Assembly (NCBI GenBank): GCA_937892865.1
Contig: CALBJG010000144.1
Coordinates: 1-6,392 of the forward strand
Source of the DNA: an uncultured Clostridia bacterium
Lineage (GTDB): Bacteria > Bacillota > Clostridia > Oscillospirales > Oscillospiraceae
Direction: 5' to 3'
DNA: 6,392 nt
This document shows, in pieces, positions 1 to 5,849 of the stretch (the first letter of the stretch is position 1; each line of letters begins with the position of its first letter). The notes beneath the pieces are model-generated. The model was given only the letters and a program-made list of their open reading frames with translations, was not told the origin of the DNA and ran no database searches. The translations under genes were made by a program, and so were the position numbers.

Positions 1-676
1 CGAAGTCCTGGAGCTGCACCATCCCGAAATGACCGAGGAGCAGGTCAAGGCCCGCACCCTGGAAATGCTGGAGCTGGTTGGCATCGCCAACAAGGAAGGC
101 GTCTACAATATGTATCCCCACGAGCTGTCCGGCGGCATGCGCCAGCGTGTGATGATTGCCATTGCGCTGGCCTGTACCCCTGAGCTGATCATTGCCGACG
201 AGCCTACCACCGCGCTGGATGTGACCATTCAGGCCCAGATCCTGGACCTGCTGCGGGAACTGAAAGACAAGATCAACTCCTCCATTATGCTGATCACCCA
301 CGATCTGGGTGTTGTGGCAAATATGGCGGACTATGTGGTGGTTATGTACGCCGGCCGTGTGATCGAAAAAGGCACTGCAGAGGACATTTTCCACAATCCC
401 TGCCACCCCTACACCATTGGTCTGATGAAGTCCAAGCCCGTTGTCGGCAAGGAAGTGGAAGAACTGTACAACATCCCCGGCAGTGTTCCCAACCCGGTGA
501 ATATGCCCAACTACTGCTACTTTAAGGACCGCTGCGAGATGCAGTGCGAACACTGCAAGGGTCAGTATCCCCCGGAGATCCGTATCAGCGATACCCACGT
601 GGTTTCCTGCTACCGGTTCTTTGACCAGGGCGAAGTACTGGGCTATCCCAAATCCACCAATGTAGAGGAGCTTTGA
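1..676 (+). CDS. Peptide ABC transporter ATP-binding protein, OppD/DppD type (5' partial)
   Basis: Cytoplasmic ATPase subunit of an ABC importer for di- or oligopeptides (family knowledge; substrate not readable). The reading frame is open from base 2, so the start codon and the Walker A/P-loop half lie upstream; the internal ATG at 29 is not the start. Visible in order: ABC signature LSGGMRQR (125-148), Walker B LIIADE (185-202) followed by the D-loop TALD, and the H-loop histidine in LITHDLGVV (His codon 299-301). The oligopeptide-transporter C-terminal region follows, with HNPCHPYT and a Cys cluster (C-x5-C-x3-C-x2-C from base 515, with a further Cys at 608-610). OppD and OppF form a heterodimer, and the OppF partner begins one base after this stop codon, so they are surely co-transcribed. 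The permeases and binding protein presumably lie upstream. Nickel or other Opp-family substrates cannot be excluded. Confidence 0.95.
   Translation, partial: EVLELHHPEMTEEQVKARTLEMLELVGIANKEGVYNMYPHELSGGMRQRVMIAIALACTPELIIADEPTTALDVTIQAQILDLLRELKDKINSSIMLITHDLGVVANMADYVVVMYAGRVIEKGTAEDIFHNPCHPYTIGLMKSKPVVGKEVEELYNIPGSVPNPVNMPNYCYFKDRCEMQCEHCKGQYPPEIRISDTHVVSCYRFFDQGEVLGYPKSTNVEEL
665..670 (+). promoter_or_regulatory. Ribosome binding site of the OppF-type gene
   Basis: GAGGAG lies 7 bases before the ATG at 678, inside the last codons of the upstream ATPase gene. It fixes the start at 678 and implies coupled translation of the two subunits. Confidence 0.75.
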
Positions 677-677
677 T

Positions 678-1751
678 ATGGCAGAAGAAATGAATAAGAA
701 CACTACCGGCATCAACAGCTTCGATGGCGCAGAAAACGACGAACAGTATCTGCTGGTCGTTAAGAATCTGAAAAAGTATTTCCCCATTAAGTCCAGTTTT
801 TTCAAAAAGACCATCGGCAATGTAAAGGCCGTAGACGGTATCTCCTTTAAGATCAAGCGGGGTACCACTATGGGTCTGGTTGGCGAGAGTGGTTGCGGTA
901 AGTCTACCGTTGGTAAGACCATTCTCCGTCTGCAGGAAAAAACCGACGGTGAAGTTTTCTTTAACGGCGTGGACATCTTTAAGTTGAGCAAGAGCGATCT
1001 GCGGAAAAACCGTCCCAATGTGCAGATCATCTTCCAGGACCCCTACTCCAGCCTGTCTCCCCGTCTTCCGGTTTCCGAGATCATTGGCGAAGGTGTCCGG
1101 GAACACAACATCGTTCCCAAGGAAGAATACGACGAGTACATCTCCCGTGTTATGCGCGCCTGCGGTCTGCAGGAGTACCACAAAGACCGTTATCCCCACG
1201 AATTTTCCGGTGGACAGCGGCAGCGTATCTGCATTGCCCGGGCTTTGGCGCTGAACCCAGACTTTATCCTCTGTGATGAGCCGGTTTCCGCGCTGGATGT
1301 GTCCATTCAGGCGCAGATCATCAACCTGCTGCGGGATCTGCAGAAGGAATTCGGCATTACTTATCTGTTCATCTCCCACGACCTCTCTGTCGTGGAGCAT
1401 ATCTCCGACACCGTCGGCGTTATGTATCTGGGCAATATGGTAGAGTATGCGCCCACCAAGCGGGTCTTCGAAAATCCGATGCACCCCTACACCCAGGCGC
1501 TGATCTCCGCAATTCCCGTTCCCGATCCGGACTATAAGATGGACCGTGTTGTGCTGGAAGGCAGCATTCCTTCCCCCGCAAATCCCCCTGCCGGCTGTAA
1601 GTTCCATACCCGCTGCAGCAAGTGTATGGAGGTTTGTAAGCACTTTGCGCCCGATTTCCAGGAACTGGAAGAGGACCATTTCTGCGCTTGCCATCTGTAC
1701 AACTCCCCGGAGCGTCAGGCAGAACTGGAAGCCGCCCTTAAGGACAAATAA
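678..1751 (+). CDS. Peptide ABC transporter ATP-binding protein, OppF/DppF type
   Basis: Second ATPase of the same peptide importer, complete at 357 residues, slightly longer than usual because of a ~20-residue acidic N-terminal tail. Motifs seen: Walker A GESGCGKST (69-77), Q-loop QDPYSSLSPR (Q120), signature FSGGQRQR (176-183), Walker B FILCDE (196-201), D-loop SALD (204-207), H-loop H234. The C-terminal oligo_HPY region starts near NPMHPYT (266-272) and carries Cys 307, 313, 316, 320, 336 and 338. All catalytic residues are intact. Homologous C-terminal Cys sets in Dpp/Opp ATPases have been reported to hold an iron-sulfur cluster; whether this one does is inference. The gene starts one base after the OppD-type stop, and its own stop directly abuts the next ATG, so it sits mid-operon. 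Confidence 0.96.
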   Translation: MAEEMNKNTTGINSFDGAENDEQYLLVVKNLKKYFPIKSSFFKKTIGNVKAVDGISFKIKRGTTMGLVGESGCGKSTVGKTILRLQEKTDGEVFFNGVDIFKLSKSDLRKNRPNVQIIFQDPYSSLSPRLPVSEIIGEGVREHNIVPKEEYDEYISRVMRACGLQEYHKDRYPHEFSGGQRQRICIARALALNPDFILCDEPVSALDVSIQAQIINLLRDLQKEFGITYLFISHDLSVVEHISDTVGVMYLGNMVEYAPTKRVFENPMHPYTQALISAIPVPDPDYKMDRVVLEGSIPSPANPPAGCKFHTRCSKCMEVCKHFAPDFQELEEDHFCACHLYNSPERQAELEAALKDK

Positions 1752-2006
1752 ATGGAAAAGAAGAAAAAGACCTTTGAAGGTGACGACGGCAGAGTCGTAG
1801 CCAAGATGAATGTGGACGGTATGCCCTGGTATATGCGTTACCAGAAGCAAAATGTACCGGAAAACAACGATTTGAGCGATCTTTCCAAGGGTGAGACCTG
1901 GGAGATCATAAAAGGCTCCGTGAAAGCAGGTCTGCTCATCGGCGGCGTATTTTTCCTTGTATTTTTGCTGTTCATCTTGTTCTGTATCTTCGTTTGGTTC
2001 CGGTAA
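1752..2006 (+). CDS. Small single-pass membrane protein of unknown function, last gene of the peptide-transporter operon
   Basis: 84 residues, not assigned to a named family. Residues 1-57 are polar, starting with a KKKK run and including a WYMRYQ segment (26-31). Residues about 58-82 form one very hydrophobic helix (AGLLIGG...FLLFILFCIFVWF) that ends at the C-terminus, giving a tail-anchored-like layout with the N-terminal part probably in the cytosol. The ATG directly follows the TAA of the OppF-type gene (TAAATG), with an AAGGA ribosome site 8 bases upstream. This implies translation coupled to the ATPase. The clear start, tight coupling and sensible protein argue for a real gene. A role as accessory, stability or regulatory partner of the transporter is only inferred from position. 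Confidence 0.8.
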   Translation: MEKKKKTFEGDDGRVVAKMNVDGMPWYMRYQKQNVPENNDLSDLSKGETWEIIKGSVKAGLLIGGVFFLVFLLFILFCIFVWFR

Positions 2007-2013
2007 ATGCATA

Positions 2014-2043
2014 AAAAAGGAGAGGCTTTCGCCTCTCCTTTTT
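2014..2043. terminator. Bidirectional intrinsic terminator between convergent genes
   Basis: Perfect 8-bp GC-rich stem GGAGAGGC/GCCTCTCC (2019-2026 with 2031-2038) around a TTTC loop. It is flanked by five A on the left and five T on the right, so either strand reads hairpin plus U-tract. It sits 8 bases after the small membrane-protein stop and 8 bases beyond the stop of the convergent minus-strand gene, and serves both. Confidence 0.92.
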
Positions 2044-2051
2044 ATTTGTAC

Positions 2052-2597
2052 TTATTTATGCAGCGCCTTGCGCAAGACCGGGGTGATCAGCAAAGCGACA
2101 GCGCCGCCGATCAGCGCGGTAAACAGCTGGGGCCAGGAAAAAGTGGCGGGAAGCATTTTCAGCATCGGCGGCTTCATCGCCCCGGATGCCAGCAACCCTT
2201 CGGCAAACACGCCGCAGATAAGCCAGACCACAATGGCGTACAGCGCCGCAAACTTTGCAACGGCTGCGCTGACCCAGGCAAGGATCTGCCTTGCGATCTT
2301 CCTGCTGTCCTTACCGGCGATCCGGCACAGTAAAACAACATAGATCACATTGCCTGCCATAATAGCAGGTACGGTCAGAATTTGGGGAGCAATCCCCAAC
2401 AGATATGCCAGCACCGGGGAGATCAGCGCCACGGTGATGCCGCTGGAAAGACCGGCAACCAGTGCTGAAACCGCCAAAACGGCATTGACAAACGAACCGG
2501 TGACCAACTGCCCCATCGGCTTGGTGATCGCCTGCAAGGCAACCAAAAGCGCCAGCATAACCGCCGTTTCCGTGATCCAAAGTACTTTCTTGTTCAT
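2052..2597 (-). CDS. Probable ECF transporter S component (six-helix membrane protein)
   Basis: 181-residue, strongly hydrophobic protein with about six predicted membrane helices (roughly 5-23, 32-50, 54-70, 74-92, 103-130, 153-175). This is the size and topology of energy-coupling-factor S components, which bind a vitamin or related small molecule in the membrane and dock onto a shared EcfA-A'-T module. Helix 1 shows small-residue spacing A12-x3-A16-x3-A20, like the AxxxA contact motif known for S components meeting EcfT. Segments LVTGSFVNAVLAVSALVAGL and GNVIYVVLL recall small clostridial proteins annotated as ECF S components. No EcfA/T genes are in view, consistent with a group II S component encoded alone. 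The substrate cannot be read. Start supported by AAAGGAG 8 bases upstream; single-gene transcript between a promoter at 2645-2673 and the shared terminator. Confidence 0.72.
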   Translation of the reverse strand: MNKKVLWITETAVMLALLVALQAITKPMGQLVTGSFVNAVLAVSALVAGLSSGITVALISPVLAYLLGIAPQILTVPAIMAGNVIYVVLLCRIAGKDSRKIARQILAWVSAAVAKFAALYAIVVWLICGVFAEGLLASGAMKPPMLKMLPATFSWPQLFTALIGGAVALLITPVLRKALHK

Positions 2598-2605
2598 ATT
2601 TCCGT

Positions 2606-2612
2606 CTCCTTT
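2606..2612 (-). promoter_or_regulatory. Ribosome binding site of the S-component gene
   Basis: On the minus strand this reads AAAGGAG, 8 bases before the ATG at 2597. It fixes the start of the membrane-protein gene. Confidence 0.8.
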
Positions 2613-2644
2613 GACGACACTTTGGTATGATCATTACTTTTGTT

Positions 2645-2673
2645 ATTATACCACCTTAAGGCAAAAATCACAA
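2645..2673 (-). promoter_or_regulatory. Sigma-A-type promoter for the S-component gene
   Basis: Minus-strand -35 TTGTGA (2668-2673), a 17-base spacer, and a perfect -10 TATAAT (2645-2650). The promoter lies about 47 bases upstream of the minus-strand start codon. The spacer contains an 8-bp palindrome CCTTAAGG (2654-2661). No riboswitch-like structure was evident in the short leader. Confidence 0.75.
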
Positions 2674-2681
2674 TCTTTAAG

Positions 2682-2710
2682 TTGCAGTTACTTATTATCT
2701 GTAGTAATAT
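2682..2710 (+). promoter_or_regulatory. Probable sigma-A-type promoter for the DUF2779-WYL pair
   Basis: -35-like TTGCAG (2682-2687), 17-base spacer, -10-like TAATAT (2705-2710), about 30 bases before the ATG at 2741. It is divergent from, and only 8 bases away from, the -35 of the opposite promoter. A short inverted repeat, TTACT (2688-2692) and AGTAA (2703-2707), fills the spacer and could be an operator; this is a weak signal. Confidence 0.5.
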
Positions 2711-2725
2711 AGTATCATTCAGAAC

Positions 2726-2732
2726 ATAGGAG
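2726..2732 (+). promoter_or_regulatory. Ribosome binding site of the DUF2779 gene
   Basis: ATAGGAG sits 8 bases before ATG 2741 and supports that start, which keeps the N-terminal Cys motif in the protein. Confidence 0.7.
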
Positions 2733-2740
2733 TTGGTCAT

Positions 2741-4222
2741 ATGCAATATAGTCTTTCCAAATCCCGGTATTGTTCCGGCTTGCAATGTCCCAAAATGCTC
2801 TGGCTGAAGCAGAATATGCCGGAGGAATTTGACGATTCTTGTATGAATCAATCGGTCCTGGAGACCGGCCTGGAAGTGGGCGATCTGGCAATGGGGCTCT
2901 TCGGTGATTTTACGGAAGTGCCTTTCGGCGATCTGGGCGAAATGATCAAAATGACCGCTGAACTGATGGAAAAGAAGACCCCCGTGATCGCAGAAGCCTC
3001 TTTTTCCGTGGACGGTTTGTTCTGCAGTGTGGATATTCTGAAAAGACTTGACGACAAAGATGTCGCATTGTACGAGGTAAAAAGTTCCACAAGTGTAAAG
3101 GATGTCTATCATCACGATGCCGCTTTCCAGTCTTATATTTTGGGCAAACTGGGCTATCGTGTGGTTTCCTGCAACATCGTACACATCAATAATCAATATG
3201 TGCGCCACGGAGAACTGGATATCCATCAACTGTTTGAGATCGTGGATATCACTGCCCAGGCGCAGCAGTTGCAGAAAGAGATCGGCGGCAACATTACCTA
3301 TATCCGCCAGTATATGGCGCAGCCCACCGAGCCTGCGGACGACATTGGTATGCACTGCTTTTCCCCTTACTCCTGCGGCTTTTTCGCCCACTGCACCAAG
3401 CATTTGCCCCAGCCCAATGTTTTTGATGTAAACGGCATCCACAAGGACAAGGCCGTCGAATATTACCGCAGGGGTATCACCTCTTTCGAAGCCTTGGACG
3501 CCGCTGATGTGCTTTCTGCCAATCAGTATATGCAGGTGGAACACGAAGTGCATCCCTGTCCGCCCCGGGCTGATATCAAAAATATAAAGGCGTTTTTGGA
3601 AACCCTCACATATCCCATCTATTTCTTTGACTTTGAGTCTTTCCAGCCGGCTATTCCCCCCTATGACGATACCCATCCTTTCCAGCAGATCGTGTTCCAG
3701 TACTCTCTGCATTATATCGAGCGGGCAGGCGGACCGGTACTGCACAAGGAGTTTCTTGCCTATCCCGGCGGCGATCCCCGGAGAGCATTGGCAGAGCAGA
3801 TGTGCGCGGACATTCCTCGGGATGTATGCGTCGTTGCCTACAATATGAGTTTCGAAAGGACCCAGATCAAGGGTTTGGCAGAACTGTACCCGGACTTACG
3901 GGACCATTTGATGAATATTCACGACCATTTTGTAGACCTTATGGTGCCGTTTAAAAAGAAGTGGTACTACTGTCGGGCAATGCAGGGCTCTTACTCCATT
4001 AAGTATGTCCTGCCTGCGCTGTTCCCGGATGACCCGGAGTTGGATTATCACAATCTGGAGGGCATCCATCACGGCGGCGAGGCCTCTGCGGCCTTTGGCA
4101 AAATGGCGCGTATGACCCCCGAAGAATTGGAAACCACCCGAAAGCAACTGTTGGCATATTGCGGTTTGGACACTTACGCCCTGGTCAAAGTGTGGGAGAA
4201 ACTGAAAGAAATTTGCAGTTAA
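2741..4222 (+). CDS. DUF2779-domain protein: Cas4/RecB-like nuclease half plus DnaQ-like DEDD exonuclease half
   Basis: 493 residues, complete. The N-terminal half (about 1-225) resembles PD-(D/E)XK nucleases of the RecB/Cas4 group: E85 in AEASF, D98 in SVDIL, E112-V-K114 in YEVKSS, and Q130-S-Y132. C11/C16 plus C206, C212 and C218 match the split Cys pattern (one N-terminal, three C-terminal) that holds a [4Fe-4S] cluster in Cas4/AddB-type nucleases. The C-terminal half (about 285-493) is the DUF2779 region and looks RNase H-fold, DnaQ-like: D297-F-E299 (motif I), N368-x2-F-E372 (motif II, Glu where Asp is usual) and Y473-x3-D477 (DEDDy motif III). D399 may also be a ligand. All predicted active residues appear present, so the protein is probably a DNA-processing enzyme in the cytoplasm; its pathway is unknown. 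A WYL regulator gene follows 34 bases downstream. Domain assignment is firm, biochemical activity is inferred. Confidence 0.88.
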   Translation: MQYSLSKSRYCSGLQCPKMLWLKQNMPEEFDDSCMNQSVLETGLEVGDLAMGLFGDFTEVPFGDLGEMIKMTAELMEKKTPVIAEASFSVDGLFCSVDILKRLDDKDVALYEVKSSTSVKDVYHHDAAFQSYILGKLGYRVVSCNIVHINNQYVRHGELDIHQLFEIVDITAQAQQLQKEIGGNITYIRQYMAQPTEPADDIGMHCFSPYSCGFFAHCTKHLPQPNVFDVNGIHKDKAVEYYRRGITSFEALDAADVLSANQYMQVEHEVHPCPPRADIKNIKAFLETLTYPIYFFDFESFQPAIPPYDDTHPFQQIVFQYSLHYIERAGGPVLHKEFLAYPGGDPRRALAEQMCADIPRDVCVVAYNMSFERTQIKGLAELYPDLRDHLMNIHDHFVDLMVPFKKKWYYCRAMQGSYSIKYVLPALFPDDPELDYHNLEGIHHGGEASAAFGKMARMTPEELETTRKQLLAYCGLDTYALVKVWEKLKEICS

Positions 4223-4241
4223 ATGAAGGGTTATTTCACAT

Positions 4242-4250
4242 AAAGGAGAG
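4242..4250 (+). promoter_or_regulatory. Ribosome binding site that selects the GTG start at 4257
   Basis: AAAGGAGAG lies 6 bases before GTG 4257. It is the only good site between the DUF2779 stop and the HTH region, so the regulator very likely starts with GTG rather than at a later ATG. Confidence 0.8.
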
Positions 4251-4256
4251 ATTTTT

Positions 4257-5240
4257 GTGGATAGTTTTGAGCCGAAAAAGTTGGCGCTGCTCCGCATTTG
4301 GCAGATATTGCACAAATACAGCGACTACGATCATCCGCTGACCCAGGATGATATTGCGCTCCATTTAAAAAATGACTATGGCATCGTGATCGAGCGGAAG
4401 GCCGTCGGCCGCAATCTTTCCTTACTGAAAGAAGCGGGGGTCGAGATCGAGTCCCGCCGGGCAGGAAACTATCTGGAGACTCGGGAGTTCGAAGATTCAG
4501 AACTGAAACTGCTGATCGACAGTGTGCTGTGCAGCCAGCATATCAACCCCCGGCAATCTTCTGATCTGATCGAGAAACTCTGCGCGCTGTCAAACAAATA
4601 TTTCCGCAGCCATGTGAAAAATGTTCACACAGTAAAGGATTGGAACAAGACGGAAAACGCCGCTCTGTTTTACAATATAGAACTGGTAGACACCGCCATT
4701 GAAAACGGCAAGCAACTGCAATACGACTACAACAAATACGGTTTGGACAAGCAACTGCACAAGTCCTCTTTCCAACGGGTCACTCCTTACCAGTTGATCC
4801 TCCATAATCAGCGGTATTACCTGATGGCCTACAGCGGCTACTGGGGCAATATGGTGTTCCACCGGCTGGACCGCATCAGTAATATGCGCCTTTATGATCA
4901 GCCGGCGCAGCCGATCCGGGAGATCCCCGGCTACGAAAGCGGCATTGATTATAAGAAGATATCCTCCACCATGCCCTATATGTACACCGATGAGCCGGAA
5001 CGGATCGAGTTTACCACAGAGCCCTGGATGGTAGATCAGGTGATCGACTGGTTCGGCAAGGATATTGCCGTAAGAAAAACTGACGACGAGAACAAAGTCA
5101 TCGTATCCCTCTGGGCAAGCCCCTATGCTATGGAGCATTGGGCAATGCAGTACTTAAACTATGTAGAGATCACCGCCCCGACACATTTAAGAGCGCGCAT
5201 TCAAGATAACTTGAAGAAAGCCATAGGTAAATATGTATAA
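4257..5240 (+). CDS. WYL-domain transcriptional regulator with N-terminal HTH
   Basis: 327 residues, start GTG. Residues about 8-75 form a winged helix-turn-helix (LALLRIWQILHKYS, then LTQDDIALHL and ERKAVGRNLSLLKEAG as recognition region). The WYL domain spans about 135-215: LQYDYNKYG (154-162), RVTPYQLILHNQRYYLMAY (174-192) and FHRLDRI (201-207). The name-giving W-Y-L is Y187-Y188-L189 here. The C-terminal extension (about 248-327, with EFTTEPWMVDQVIDWFG) fits the WCX region of this family. WYL regulators act as DNA-binding dimers whose WYL domain senses a ligand, often nucleic acid or nucleotide, and several control phage-defence or DNA-damage operons (BrxR, CapW, DriD). Placed 34 bases after the nuclease gene without a separate obvious promoter, it is probably co-transcribed with it and may autoregulate the operon; that role is inference. 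Confidence 0.92.
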   Translation: MDSFEPKKLALLRIWQILHKYSDYDHPLTQDDIALHLKNDYGIVIERKAVGRNLSLLKEAGVEIESRRAGNYLETREFEDSELKLLIDSVLCSQHINPRQSSDLIEKLCALSNKYFRSHVKNVHTVKDWNKTENAALFYNIELVDTAIENGKQLQYDYNKYGLDKQLHKSSFQRVTPYQLILHNQRYYLMAYSGYWGNMVFHRLDRISNMRLYDQPAQPIREIPGYESGIDYKKISSTMPYMYTDEPERIEFTTEPWMVDQVIDWFGKDIAVRKTDDENKVIVSLWASPYAMEHWAMQYLNYVEITAPTHLRARIQDNLKKAIGKYV

Positions 5241-5254
5241 TGCTATAAATATGC

Positions 5255-5297
5255 AAGCCACCCTGACAAGTTTGTCAGGGTGGCTTCTCTTTTGTTT
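5255..5297 (+). terminator. Strong intrinsic terminator after the WYL gene
   Basis: A 14-bp perfect stem, AAGCCACCCTGACA (5255-5268) paired with TGTCAGGGTGGCTT (5273-5286), carries a 4-base loop. The T-rich tract TTCTCTTTTGTTT follows on the plus strand. The left flank is not a good U-tract on the minus strand, so it mainly ends the nuclease-WYL transcript. Confidence 0.93.
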
Positions 5298-5344
5298 GAA
5301 TTTGCGATAACTGTATATCTAGATAATGGTGATGCTATTGAAGA

Positions 5345-5748
5345 TTAAAGCAATATCTCTTTTAGCTTTTCCAGCATAAGACTTTTCTCCTTTCAAGAAA
5401 CACTTCAAAATTATCGAGTGTATATTCAATGCCTTCTGGAAGGAACTGCACGCTTTCTTTATTTGCAGGTACTTGTAGCCACTCTATAAGAGGCATATCA
5501 TTTTTGCTTTCATTTTCTCTGCCCTCCAATAGTTGCAAGTTTGCGAGCGTATTTCTTTGGTGTCTCCACAAACTTATTCTTTCATCGGTCATAATACTGT
5601 TATCCGGGAGTGATAGTGAAAACAGCGTTTCATCCTTTTCAAAACCGGAATATGGGTACATGTGGTCCTGATGAAATCCTTTTTGCCCATATTTCAAGTT
5701 GGGATACAGGAGAGAATGAAGCATAGATGCGGTTCCTTTTTTGCGCAT
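5345..5748 (-). pseudogene. Remnant of a DUF262/DUF1524 (GmrSD-type) restriction protein, C-terminal HNH-like part only
   Basis: The intact frame (5362-5748, 128 residues) resembles only the C-terminal end of DUF262-DUF1524 proteins: LLYPNLKYGQKGFHQDHMYP (13-32) with the D28-H29 HNH-like start, then RNTLANLQLLEGRENESKN (65-83) and a LPEGIEYTLDNFEVFLERRK tail. Full relatives are several hundred residues longer; the N-terminal DUF262 ParB/Srx-like NTPase is absent and an in-frame stop precedes codon 1. The end is also shifted. After FLERRKV the frame reads LCWKS-stop, while the neighbouring frame from 5377 reads MLEKLKEILL-stop (ends 5345), the expected family ending, so one base appears lost near 5375-5382. 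Base composition is AT-richer than upstream (5401-5460: 23 G/C of 60). An AAGGAA site before ATG 5724 could still give a ~120-residue product. Decay is well supported; the exact family is from memory. Confidence 0.7.
5733..5738 (-). promoter_or_regulatory. Ribosome-site-like sequence favouring an ATG at 5724
   Basis: On the minus strand this reads AAGGAA, 8 bases before the ATG whose first base is 5724 (residue 9 of the longer frame). No such site precedes the ATG at 5748. If the remnant is translated, it more likely starts at 5724. Confidence 0.45.
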
Positions 5749-5766
5749 TTTTTAATTAGTACCATT

Positions 5767-5794
5767 TTTAGGACATTACTTATGATACGATAAT
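5767..5794 (+). promoter_or_regulatory. Possible promoter of the coiled-coil gene
   Basis: -10-like GATAAT (5789-5794) with a poor -35-like TTTAGG (5767-5772) at 16 bases, about 55 bases before the start codon. An alternative -10, TACTAT at 5814-5819, lacks a well-spaced -35. Weak call in an AT-rich spacer between divergent genes. Confidence 0.3.
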
Positions 5795-5836
5795 TTCACG
5801 GATCTTCTGCCCATACTATATACATTTTTACAAATC

Positions 5837-5841
5837 GGAGG
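5837..5841 (+). promoter_or_regulatory. Ribosome binding site of the coiled-coil gene
   Basis: GGAGG lies 8 bases before ATG 5850. It is the best ribosome site in this stretch and fixes the start. Confidence 0.8.
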
Positions 5842-5849
5842 AATTGCGT

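Noticed and set aside
585..2012. 475-codon open frame on the minus strand opposite the OppF-type gene
   Set aside because: It lies antisense to a gene with every ABC motif. Its translation shows no recognisable domain, has shadow-like composition and crosses the terminator hairpin.
2954..3360. Possibility that the nuclease is a CRISPR Cas4
   Set aside because: The N-terminal half is Cas4-like, but the DUF2779 exonuclease half, the absence of other cas genes and the lack of any repeat-spacer array argue against a CRISPR role here.
2594..3745. 383-codon minus-strand frame opposite the DUF2779 gene
   Set aside because: It covers the start of a well-supported plus-strand gene and the divergent promoters, and its protein shows no family features.
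4590..5138. 182-codon minus-strand frame opposite the WYL gene
   Set aside because: Antisense to a clearly conserved WYL domain; no domain of its own was recognised.
5316..5325. Perfect 10-base palindrome TATCTAGATA just downstream of the restriction-protein remnant
   Set aside because: Short and AT-rich, without a partner repeat or linked gene; it could be chance, and no attachment-site or insertion-sequence ends were found nearby.
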